Part shown: positions 1 through 7,003 of the stretch, piece by piece
How the letters are laid out: each line of letters starts with the position of its first letter
Numbering within the stretch: the first letter of the stretch is position 1
NCBI RefSeq assembly: GCF_042683685.1
Contig: NZ_JBHUOP010000004.1
Span: 310,001-374,000 of the forward strand
Direction: 5' to 3'
Length of the DNA: 64,000 nucleotides
DNA from: Timonella corticicola
GTDB taxonomy: Bacteria > Actinomycetota > Actinomycetes > Actinomycetales > Cellulomonadaceae
Translations under genes and position numbers: made by a program
Notes under the pieces: generated by a model
Seen by the model: only the letters and a program-made list of their open reading frames with translations
Told to the model about the DNA's origin: nothing
The model's database searches: none

Positions 1-858
1 ACCCTGAACGTACAGGAACCAGTCATCGACCTTGACGTCGCGGTGCCACCACATCGCATGGTCGAGACTCGCAACCGATAGCCCCGGGGACATCCAGCTC
101 GCTCCAAGTCCGCGTAGCACAGGCTCGAGCATGATCTGGTCGCACGCGTAGGTGAGCAGTGCACGGTGCGTGAGTTGATCGGCATCGACAACGCCACGTG
201 CCTTCATCCACACTGCCTGGTGTGCCTGTACCTGCTGAGCTGGTCCAAGGTAGATGGACGGGTCGACATGTCGGATCTCAAATGCGCTCTGGCGAGTCCA
301 GAACGCCGCCACTGGGTGGTCGATGTGGCCGAGTGTGTCGCTTGTGGAGGCAAGATCGTCCGGCCCCGCGACATCTGGCATGGGTTGTGCGAGTTCCCGT
401 CCCGGCTGGTCTTCCTGGAAGGAGATGATGCCGGACAGGATCGCCTGGCCCTTCTGGTAGGCGTGTGCCCGTCGGGCTGAGAACGAACCACCGTCGCGCA
501 GTCGCTCAACGGCAAAATCGATGGGGAGGTTGATGTCCCCGGCGCGCAGGAAATATGCGTGCAGTGAGTGGGGGAGACGTTGTGGGTCCACGGTGCGACC
601 CATCGCAAGAATCGCCTGTGCAAGCACCTGACCGCCATAGACCCGGCCGGATGGTTGGTGCATCGATTCGCCCGAGTACACGTCCTCGCCGGTGGAGTCG
701 CCGTGGTACTCGAGGTTCAGCACCCGCAACAGGTGTGCGAGTGGGTCCTGCTCAATGAGTTTCACATCAGGTGTGTACCGTGTGTGGCTGACCCCCATTG
801 GCGACGAGGTGGGGATACGTGGGTGGGTGGGTTGCGGCCCTGATGGTGGCTGCGTCAT
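1..858 (-). CDS. tesB: Acyl-CoA thioesterase II (TesB family), 3' end cut by window edge
   Basis: The frame is open for 286 codons from an ATG at 858 to the left edge, so the C-terminus is missing. TesB enzymes hydrolyse acyl-CoA to free fatty acid and CoA in the cytoplasm and have two hot-dog folds. Visible family signatures are VYGGQVLAQA, the LHAYFLRAGD block in the first fold, and SLDHAMWWHR late in the second. The start is supported by an AGGAG ribosome site about 7 nt upstream. The next gene in the same direction would be outside the window; glbO lies 70 bp upstream of it. About 290 residues is the usual family length, so only a few residues are probably missing. Family assignment is firm; the physiological substrate is unknown. 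Confidence 0.93.
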   Translation of the reverse strand, partial: MTQPPSGPQPTHPRIPTSSPMGVSHTRYTPDVKLIEQDPLAHLLRVLNLEYHGDSTGEDVYSGESMHQPSGRVYGGQVLAQAILAMGRTVDPQRLPHSLHAYFLRAGDINLPIDFAVERLRDGGSFSARRAHAYQKGQAILSGIISFQEDQPGRELAQPMPDVAGPDDLASTSDTLGHIDHPVAAFWTRQSAFEIRHVDPSIYLGPAQQVQAHQAVWMKARGVVDADQLTHRALLTYACDQIMLEPVLRGLGASWMSPGLSVASLDHAMWWHRDVKVDDWFLYVQG

Positions 859-928
859 CGGTGTCTCCTACGGGTTTCATCACGTGAGGTGTCAATCAGT
901 GCCCAGTTCTCGGCACCTAGGCAAGTGG

Positions 929-1327
929 CTAGTCGTCGAAGGTGTTGAGCAGCGAGTAGGCGGCACGTTCGAGATAGTCCCACAACTGCGATTCGTTCAT
1001 GGGGGACAGCCCGAGCGACTCGACCGCGACACGCATATGCTTCAGCCACGCATCACGTGCCTCGGGATTGATCTTGTACGGCACGTGGCGCATACGCAGG
1101 CGCGGGTGTCCGCGTTCCTCGGAGTAGGTCTTGGGACCGCCCCAGTACTGTTCAAGGAACATCGAGAGGCGACGTTCGGCTGGTCCCAGGTCTTCCTCGG
1201 GATACATCTCCTTGAGGAGTGGGTCTTGAGCAACGCCCTCGTAGAACACGCGGGCGAGCTTCTCGAAGGTCTCTTTCCCGCCCATCGACTCATACGGTGT
1301 TGGCGCGGTTGGGGTGTTTTCACTCAC
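929..1327 (-). CDS. glbO: Group II truncated haemoglobin (GlbO/trHbO)
   Basis: This 132-residue protein is a group II truncated haemoglobin, a small haem protein linked in actinobacteria to oxygen and NO handling. It carries the hallmark block FLEQYWGGPKTYSEERGHPR and then RLRMRH. By comparison with M. tuberculosis GlbO, the haem-pocket residues are Tyr29 (B10), Tyr42 (CD1), proximal His81 (F8) and Trp94 (G8), all present. The start is a GTG. A -10-like CATAGT lies six bases upstream and there is no Shine-Dalgarno site, so a leaderless transcript is likely. tesB follows 70 bp downstream in the same direction. A long hairpin separates the gene from ptsI upstream. Confidence 0.96.
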   Translation of the reverse strand: MSENTPTAPTPYESMGGKETFEKLARVFYEGVAQDPLLKEMYPEEDLGPAERRLSMFLEQYWGGPKTYSEERGHPRLRMRHVPYKINPEARDAWLKHMRVAVESLGLSPMNESQLWDYLERAAYSLLNTFDD

Positions 1328-1416
1328 TACTTAACTATGTCAAAGAAGAGATAACTTTTCCGCCTCGCCCGGCGGTGGCCTCACTCACAGCTTTGTCTTG
1401 GATCATGCATGAACCC

Positions 1417-1480
1417 GTATGGTGATTTTCCGGAATCAAGTCCTAAGAAAAATCACCTTGATCCCGGAAAATCACCATAC
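1417..1480. repeat. Long intergenic inverted repeat (24-bp arms)
   Basis: Arms at 1417-1440 and 1457-1480 are complementary except for one pair, which is a G-U wobble in the minus-strand transcript. The loop is 16 nt. It lies just past the ptsI stop and could end ptsI transcription, but no T-run follows. It is one of the recurring long hairpins in this window. Confidence 0.85.
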
Positions 1481-1531
1481 GGACTGGAATTTGGGTGTAT
1501 CAGGTCCTAGAGGTGCACGAATACCCCAGAA

Positions 1532-3241
1532 TCAGAGCCCTAGCGCAGCCAACTCCGGCAGCGCAGCACGGACGGCCCGGCGAGCCTCGCGGGCATTGCG
1601 CGCCTGCAATGCCGTACGAGCAACCTCAAGGCACTTCTTGTACTCAACCGCGGCCAGCGCGGCAGCCACGTCGGGGATCGCACGTGGAGACATCGACACC
1701 GTGGATACGCCAAGTCCTACCAGCACGATGGCAAGAGCAGGGTTTGCCGCTGCCTCACCACAGACTCCCACGGGACGGTCGTTGAGCTTACCGCCCTTGC
1801 ATGCGGCATCAATGAGTTGCAGCACAGCAGGCTGCCACGGGTCGTTGTACTGTGCGAGCGGCCCCATCAAACGGTCGGCCGCCATCGCATACTGGGTCAG
1901 GTCGTTCGTGCCGATCGAGGCGAACCGAGCGGAGGTAAGAATATGAGAGGACAGCAGCGCCGCACTCGGAACCTCGATCATCACCCCGGCAGTATTCAGC
2001 CCATGCCTTGAACAGGACTCAACAAAAGCCTCCGCCTCGTCAACGGTCGACACCATGGGAGCCATGACCCACACGTCGGTTGACGGATGCGCGGAGGCAG
2101 CCTGAGCGATTGCCTCCAATTGCTCATCGAGCAACTCCGGGGCGCGCCCCGCCGTCCGGTAGCCGCGGACCCCAAGCGCAGGGTTTTCCTCGTTGTCAAA
2201 CGTCAGGAATGGCAACGGTTTGTCTGCACCCGAGTCGAGCGTACGGATGACGACCTTCTTTCCGGAGAACTGTGCAAACACCCCGCCGTACTGTTCTACC
2301 TGCTCGTTCACAGTCGGCGACTCGGTCCGATCAAGGAAGCAGAACTCGGTGCGGAACAACCCCACACCCTCAGCGTTGGCGGAGGCAGCCTCCCTGGCGC
2401 TCGCGGTGTCGCCGACATTGGCGAGGATCGCGATGGCATGTCCATCCTTGGTGTGCCCGTGTCCGTCAAAGGTGCGGACCACCTGCGCATGCTTGAGGGC
2501 AGACGCAACCTGCTCGTCGGAAGGCGACGCCACGACCACACCCGAGGAGCCGTTGACAAGGGCGGTTACCCCCGGTCGTAACTGCTCGGTCGCACCGAGC
2601 GCGGCAACCACTGCCGGAATGCCCTTGGCATTCGCGATGATCGCGGTGTGCGAGGTGGGGCCAGCACCGTCGGTGACGATAGCGAGAACGAGGTTCTCGT
2701 CAAGTGTCGCCGCAATGGAGGGGGCCAGATCGGGCGCCACCAGAACGTAGGGCTCATCAACCATTGGGAGGCCGGGGGCGAGGCGCCCAGACAACTCGGC
2801 GATGATGCGGTCGCGGATGTCGTTGATGTCGCTCGTGCGCTCGGCAAAGTAACCACCGAGTTGCTGGAACTGTTTCTTGACCGATTCGGCGGCTTCCCAC
2901 ACGGCGCGTTCGGCGACCAGGTGCTCCTCGGTGACGCGGCGCTGGGCATCCGAGACGAGCATCGGGTCTGCGGACATCGCCGCTGTGGCCTCAAGCATCT
3001 CCTTGGTGTGCTGACCGGTTGCGCGCTCTGCAGCGGCGACGAGCGCAGCCTGAACTCGGTCGGATGCGGTTTCGATACGGTCTGCCTCGGCGCGGTGATC
3101 AGCGCGCGGACCGAGTCGCAAGCCCGGCGAGGGCTCGGTGATCGGCTCGGTGAGGTGGAAAACTCTACCCGCGGCGATACCGGCGCATACGCCGATTCCG
3201 GTCACGGTGCGGGCAGCTGCTTCGTCAGCAAGAACTGGCAT
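1532..3241 (-). CDS. ptsI: PTS enzyme I (phosphoenolpyruvate-protein phosphotransferase)
   Basis: Enzyme I takes phosphate from phosphoenolpyruvate and passes it to HPr in the cytoplasm. The 569-residue length is normal. Domains in order are the N-terminal HPr-binding/phosphohistidine part, with the active histidine in GAGPTSHTAI (His198), and the C-terminal PEP-binding TIM barrel with EGVGLFRTEF and the catalytic-cysteine motif VGVCGEAAANP near residue 500. A GGAGG site lies 7 nt before the ATG. The gene is divergent from stand-alone EIIB and EIIA across 310 bp. No separate ptsH is present in the window; an HPr domain is fused to DhaM at 54057-54791. Confidence 0.97.
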   Translation of the reverse strand: MPVLADEAAARTVTGIGVCAGIAAGRVFHLTEPITEPSPGLRLGPRADHRAEADRIETASDRVQAALVAAAERATGQHTKEMLEATAAMSADPMLVSDAQRRVTEEHLVAERAVWEAAESVKKQFQQLGGYFAERTSDINDIRDRIIAELSGRLAPGLPMVDEPYVLVAPDLAPSIAATLDENLVLAIVTDGAGPTSHTAIIANAKGIPAVVAALGATEQLRPGVTALVNGSSGVVVASPSDEQVASALKHAQVVRTFDGHGHTKDGHAIAILANVGDTASAREAASANAEGVGLFRTEFCFLDRTESPTVNEQVEQYGGVFAQFSGKKVVIRTLDSGADKPLPFLTFDNEENPALGVRGYRTAGRAPELLDEQLEAIAQAASAHPSTDVWVMAPMVSTVDEAEAFVESCSRHGLNTAGVMIEVPSAALLSSHILTSARFASIGTNDLTQYAMAADRLMGPLAQYNDPWQPAVLQLIDAACKGGKLNDRPVGVCGEAAANPALAIVLVGLGVSTVSMSPRAIPDVAAALAAVEYKKCLEVARTALQARNAREARRAVRAALPELAALGL

Positions 3242-3551
3242 TGGGGGGCCTCCGGAACTGCTCTGTTTCGGTCTTGGTGACCATCGTTACACACTTAACG
3301 CCGTGAATCACGTTTCCTCAGGTGAATTTCCGTTGGAGTTCGGCGAGGTTTGGACGCTCTGACTGTTGTAGCCTAAAAGGGCAGTAGTATTGATGCATCT
3401 GGGACTTTGGTCTTAAGCCACGGTCCTCGGAAGTACGCATAGATAGCGCGAACGACGGAAGTTCTCGCCTCTTGCCACCGTTCCTGCACACGTAGACGGT
3501 GACGCCGGGGAAGCGACCGCCGCACACCCGCGCGGAAATGGAATGTAGCAG
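3242..3551. other. Divergent intergenic region ptsI / EIIB
   Basis: These 310 bp must hold the promoters of ptsI (minus) and the EIIB-EIIA pair (plus). I saw no convincing gene, terminator-antiterminator element or strong promoter pair in it. Short ORFs here have no recognisable homology and no ribosome sites. Confidence 0.5.
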
Positions 3552-3782
3552 ATGAGCAAGGCACAACAGATCCTCGATGCACTCGGTGGCCTTTCAAACG
3601 TGGTTGAGCTCGAGCCATGCATCACGCGTCTGCGCGTCGAGGTTCGTGACGCGGACTCGGTCAATGACGCTGACTTGAAGACTGCCGGAGCGTTCGGAGT
3701 GGTTCGTTCAGGCCGTATCATCCAGGTCATCGTTGGTCCCGACGCTGACAACCTGGCTGCGCAGCTCCAAGAGCAGCTCTAG
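3552..3782 (+). CDS. Stand-alone PTS glucose-type EIIB domain
   Basis: This 76-residue protein is a single EIIB domain of the glucose/N-acetylglucosamine PTS family. The phosphorylated cysteine is Cys23 in EPCITRLRVEV, the family signature, and the domain ends normally. EIIB receives phosphate from EIIA and passes it to the incoming sugar at the membrane EIIC. In most bacteria EIIB is fused to EIIC; here it is separate and EIIC is not in the window. The EIIA gene begins 4 bp after the stop, so the two are co-translated. The ribosome site before the ATG is weak. Sugar specificity (glucose or GlcNAc) cannot be told from this domain alone. Confidence 0.93.
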   Translation: MSKAQQILDALGGLSNVVELEPCITRLRVEVRDADSVNDADLKTAGAFGVVRSGRIIQVIVGPDADNLAAQLQEQL

Positions 3783-3786
3783 AGTA

Positions 3787-4263
3787 ATGCCTGACGTGTT
3801 ATCCATCGCGGCCCCGTTCCACGGAACGGTGGCCGCGATGTCATTGGTGCCCGATGAGGTGTTTGCACAGAACATCGTTGGCCCGGGTGTAGCGCTTGTG
3901 CCGTTCGACGACGCAGATGTGGTCGAAGTTCTTGCCCCGCTCTCTGGCACGATCACAGCTGTGTTCCCACATGCCTTCTCGATTGACGCGGGCAACGATG
4001 TCAATGTTCTCGTGCACCTGGGCATCGATACGGTGACGTTGCAGGGCGCTGGGTTCGTGCTGCACGCATCCGTTGGACAGGACGTAGCTGTCGGCGATCT
4101 GCTGATCGAGTGGCGGCCACGGGTCGCCCGCGAGGCGGGCTTGTCTGTGATGTGCCCTCTTGTTGCGGTTCAGGCTGAGGACAGCGATGTTCGGGTGCTT
4201 GCCGACGAGTCGGCTGAGCTCCAGCCAGGTGCACCGCTGCTTGAGTGGTCACCGGGAGTCTAG
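3787..4263 (+). CDS. PTS glucose-type EIIA (Crr-like)
   Basis: The 158-residue protein is an EIIA-Glc domain, the soluble carrier that receives phosphate from HPr. Family marks are the N-terminal APFHGTVAAMSLVPDEVF, the PHAFSI segment, and VLVHLGIDTV with the active-site histidine. The frame is open further upstream, but the ATG at 3787 gives the normal EIIA N-terminus and lies 4 bp after the EIIB stop, indicating coupled translation. With ptsI opposite, this locus supplies three of the PTS components. The regulatory role known for enterobacterial EIIA should not be assumed in actinobacteria. Confidence 0.93.
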   Translation: MPDVLSIAAPFHGTVAAMSLVPDEVFAQNIVGPGVALVPFDDADVVEVLAPLSGTITAVFPHAFSIDAGNDVNVLVHLGIDTVTLQGAGFVLHASVGQDVAVGDLLIEWRPRVAREAGLSVMCPLVAVQAEDSDVRVLADESAELQPGAPLLEWSPGV

Positions 4264-4286
4264 GGCCTTACGTCCTCCCGGTCGCG

Positions 4287-5225
4287 TCAATCGGCCAGTT
4301 TCAACTCCTGGCTCTCGAACTCGGCGCGGATCTCCTCACGCAGCACGCGGGCGACCTCCCACTGACGCGCTGGCAGAGTCTTCACCTGGACGTTGAGGGC
4401 CACGGCGCTGGAGGACATCGATTCGATACCAGAGATCTTCACGTCACCGCGCAGTGAAGCTGCGATGTCTTTGCGTTTCTTGACGGTGGCGGCCACGTTC
4501 TTCAACGCAGCGCGCACCTCAGCGAGATCGCTATCGTAGGGAACCTTCACCTCGACGGTGGCCATAGCCCAGCCATGGGTCTTGTTTCCAACTTTGAGTA
4601 CCTCACCGTTGCGCAGATACCACAGGGTCCCGTGCGAATCGCGGACCTTGGTGATCCGAAGGGCAATGGACTCCACAGTTCCCGATACGTCCCCGATCTC
4701 GACATTGTCGCCAACGCCGTACTGGTCCTCAAGGATGAGGAATATCCCTGAGAGGAAGTCTTTCACCAAGGATTGTGCGCCGAATCCCAGCGCAACACCA
4801 ACCACACTCGCGGACGCGAGAATCGGTGCGATGTTGACGTTCAACTGGTCGAGAATAAGCAGTACCGCGATGGTTCCGATGAGCAGAGATGCCACAGAAC
4901 GCAGGACGGAACCGATGGTTCGCGAGCGTTGAGCGCGCCGAGCGTTGACCAGAGGATTCATGGCTCGAAGAGCACGAGTTCGCTCTGAGCCGCCAGAAGT
5001 CTCGATGTCGTTGACTCCGTTGGCGAGCTTATCCGTGACCTTGTTGATGAGTTTGCGAAGAATCATCAGAACGATCAGCGAGACTGCGATGATGATCGCT
5101 ATTGTGAGCGGCGCGCCCAGAAGAAAATTCCACCACTTGGCAGCTTCCTTTGCGAGTTCCTCCGTCGTGTCCGAAGATGTCGTTGGGGAGGGGGTCGCAG
5201 TAGCGGTCAGGTATGTCAGGTGCAC
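4287..5225 (-). CDS. MscS-family mechanosensitive channel
   Basis: This is a small-conductance mechanosensitive channel subunit of about 312 residues, which releases solutes during hypo-osmotic shock. After a short Ser/Thr-rich N-terminus come a membrane helix with many Ile/Leu residues, a second helix near LLIGTIAVLLILDQL, and the pore helix region GVALGFGAQSLVKDFLSG, the MscS signature. A beta domain (YGVGDNVEIGDVSGTVE) and a soluble C-terminal vestibule follow. The frame is open upstream over the preceding gene, so I chose the GTG at 5225. It is 2 bp after the upstream gene's stop and preceded by GGAAG, consistent with co-transcription with the MORN-like gene. Confidence 0.93.
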   Translation of the reverse strand: MHLTYLTATATPSPTTSSDTTEELAKEAAKWWNFLLGAPLTIAIIIAVSLIVLMILRKLINKVTDKLANGVNDIETSGGSERTRALRAMNPLVNARRAQRSRTIGSVLRSVASLLIGTIAVLLILDQLNVNIAPILASASVVGVALGFGAQSLVKDFLSGIFLILEDQYGVGDNVEIGDVSGTVESIALRITKVRDSHGTLWYLRNGEVLKVGNKTHGWAMATVEVKVPYDSDLAEVRAALKNVAATVKKRKDIAASLRGDVKISGIESMSSSAVALNVQVKTLPARQWEVARVLREEIRAEFESQELKLAD

Positions 5226-5227
5226 GG

Positions 5228-6262
5228 TTACTTCCGCTTCTTGATCTTGTGATTGGTGGTCTTGATGAGCCTGCCGTCGGCACTGTGGTGTTCCCAGCGT
5301 CCGATCTTGTCTCCGCGGTGGAACTCGCCCTGATCGAGGAGCCGGCCGTTCGGGTGGTATCGAACCCAGTGTCCTTCTTGGAGGTTCTCCTCGAAACTGC
5401 CCTCTTGGAGCAGTCCACCCTGCTCTCGGAACCAGACCCAAGGTCCATGCAACTGGTCATTGCGGTACTCGCCGGCAGCCTTGATCCTGCCGGACTTGAA
5501 CCAAAACAGCCAGGGCCCGATTCGAGATTTTCCGTTCACGGCACCGTATCCGGAACGATCACCTGCGGCAAATGTTTCAGTCTCGATTGTGGCTCCGGCA
5601 CGGTTCACGTGCTCTTCGATATCGCGTTCAATCAGGTGAACAATCGAGTTGACGGCATACTGGGACGAAGATACCTGGTCAGTTGGCGCGTTGGACTCGA
5701 TACGCAGAGACAACCCCAGGTTGGTGTCTCGCAAGGCACCGAAAACATCCCCGAGTTGCAGGCGAAGCTTTCCTCGATGCTGGAGAGTGAATGCAAGAAG
5801 TTGCTGGTGGTGCGGATCCGGCGCGTCCGAGGCATCCAGCAAATGGGTGAGGAATTGGACGCAGCCGTCAAAGATCTGTGCGGCCAGTGCGGACTTGGAC
5901 TCATCCAACTCGTCGTTCCACTGCAGGGCCGTGGCGAGCCGTAGTGCCGCAGGGATCTGGTCGAGCGTTGGTGTGAACCATGCTGACTCACCGCTCTCCA
6001 GCGAATCGAGGGCAAGTGCTCCACCAGCACGGATGAACGCGGTGCGCGCCACTTCCTCTGCACGCGAGGTCTGTCCAGAGATCCGTAGCCACTGGATCAA
6101 TACCGGCGTGATCTGTCCCTGTTCACGTGGATCATCGGAACACGACCGGTAATGGGCGAGCACACCGTCTGCAAACGTGCGGGCTGCTTCTGGATCGTCC
6201 GCTACCTCGCGTAGCGTGGTCGGATCATAGGTGAAGGTGGGCTCTGCCATGGGTTCAAGCAT
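5228..6262 (-). CDS. MORN/YwqK-type repeat protein with helical N-terminal region
   Basis: The 344-residue protein has two parts. Residues 1 to about 230 are helical and resemble tetratricopeptide-type repeats, with no recognisable enzyme motif. Residues 240-340 hold at least three MORN-variant repeats of the form GPW-x-F/W...G-x-L-x-x-x-G-x-F, for example GPWLFWFKSGRIKAAGEYRN and GHWVRYHPNGRLLDQGEFHR. This repeat is often annotated 'YwqK antitoxin', but no toxin partner is visible. No signal peptide is seen. It precedes the MscS gene by 2 bp. The start is either the ATG at 6262 or the ATG five codons later. Neither has a ribosome site, so a leaderless start is possible. Function unknown. Confidence 0.8.
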   Translation of the reverse strand: MLEPMAEPTFTYDPTTLREVADDPEAARTFADGVLAHYRSCSDDPREQGQITPVLIQWLRISGQTSRAEEVARTAFIRAGGALALDSLESGESAWFTPTLDQIPAALRLATALQWNDELDESKSALAAQIFDGCVQFLTHLLDASDAPDPHHQQLLAFTLQHRGKLRLQLGDVFGALRDTNLGLSLRIESNAPTDQVSSSQYAVNSIVHLIERDIEEHVNRAGATIETETFAAGDRSGYGAVNGKSRIGPWLFWFKSGRIKAAGEYRNDQLHGPWVWFREQGGLLQEGSFEENLQEGHWVRYHPNGRLLDQGEFHRGDKIGRWEHHSADGRLIKTTNHKIKKRK

Positions 6263-6303
6263 ATAGTTTTAAACAGAGGGGCAGATGACAGGAGTGATGA
6301 CTT

Positions 6304-6762
6304 ATGAAAGCACGAGGGGTGCTGAGTGTTGTCCTTGGCTTGATGCTCGGGTGGGGGATCGCTGCTGGCGGAGTTCCGCCATACCACGACAGGGCCTCCG
6401 GCTACCACTTCTATCCCACGAGTTCGTGGGGCTTTGGTGGCATGGACGGACAGGTCACAGGCACTGTGGCACTGACAGACACGTGCTGGACCCTAACTAG
6501 CGATGACGGTAGCGACCCCGTATTCCTCGGGTTACCAAAGGGATCAGGAACGGTGCAGTTGGACGATGGCACCATTGCAGTACAAACCCCAAACGGTACT
6601 TTGCTCAAACCCGGCGATCTCATTGACACCAGCGGCGGATATGGCAGTTACAACCGCAATGAAGATCGGGTCCTAGCCGATCTGGTTGACGCGTGCCCTA
6701 ACGTGCCTCTCGCGGGTCAGGTCGCGGACAAATGGGAAGTCGCACTCCCAAGCCTGCGCTAA
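6304..6762 (+). CDS. Secreted protein of unknown function
   Basis: The 152-residue product has a Sec-type signal peptide: MKAR, a hydrophobic core to about residue 18, then AAGG. The mature part is rich in Gly, Thr and Asp, contains two cysteines that could pair, and looks beta-rich. I do not recognise the family. The gene is divergent from the MORN-like gene across 41 bp, so the two promoters overlap. A long inverted repeat lies 66 bp past the stop, between this gene and the convergent pepN. Composition matches its neighbours. Confidence 0.75.
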   Translation: MKARGVLSVVLGLMLGWGIAAGGVPPYHDRASGYHFYPTSSWGFGGMDGQVTGTVALTDTCWTLTSDDGSDPVFLGLPKGSGTVQLDDGTIAVQTPNGTLLKPGDLIDTSGGYGSYNRNEDRVLADLVDACPNVPLAGQVADKWEVALPSLR

Positions 6763-6828
6763 GCCTGCGTTCCTTGGGGCCGCATCCTTCCACTGCCAGC
6801 CCTACCATCGCCGCCCCACATTAGGCGT

Positions 6829-6885
6829 ATAGGTTTTGTCTGGTCTGTGAGTGTTCCAACCACTCACAGACCAGACAAAACCTAT
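6829..6885. repeat. Perfect intergenic inverted repeat (25-bp arms)
   Basis: Arms 6829-6853 and 6861-6885 are perfectly complementary around a 7-nt loop. It sits between the convergent genes at 6762 and 7004. No T-run follows. pepN has its own conventional terminator nearby, so this hairpin is extra. Confidence 0.9.
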
Positions 6886-6942
6886 GCCCCTAACAATCAC
6901 GGGCAGAGCAAGTAGGGCAGGGCACGGCAATAGGGCAAAACA

Positions 6943-6977
6943 AAAGCGGTGGGAATCAACACGATTCCCACCGCTTT
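6943..6977 (-). terminator. Rho-independent terminator of pepN
   Basis: A perfect 15-bp stem with a 5-nt loop is followed on the minus strand by TTTTGTTTT, 26 bp past the pepN stop. Confidence 0.9.
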
Positions 6978-7003
6978 CGCGTGCAGTCAACTACAGCGCG
7001 GAA

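Noticed and set aside
5226..5441. N-terminal extension of the MscS frame
   Set aside because: It overlaps the upstream gene out of frame; the GTG at 5225 has the right spacing and site.
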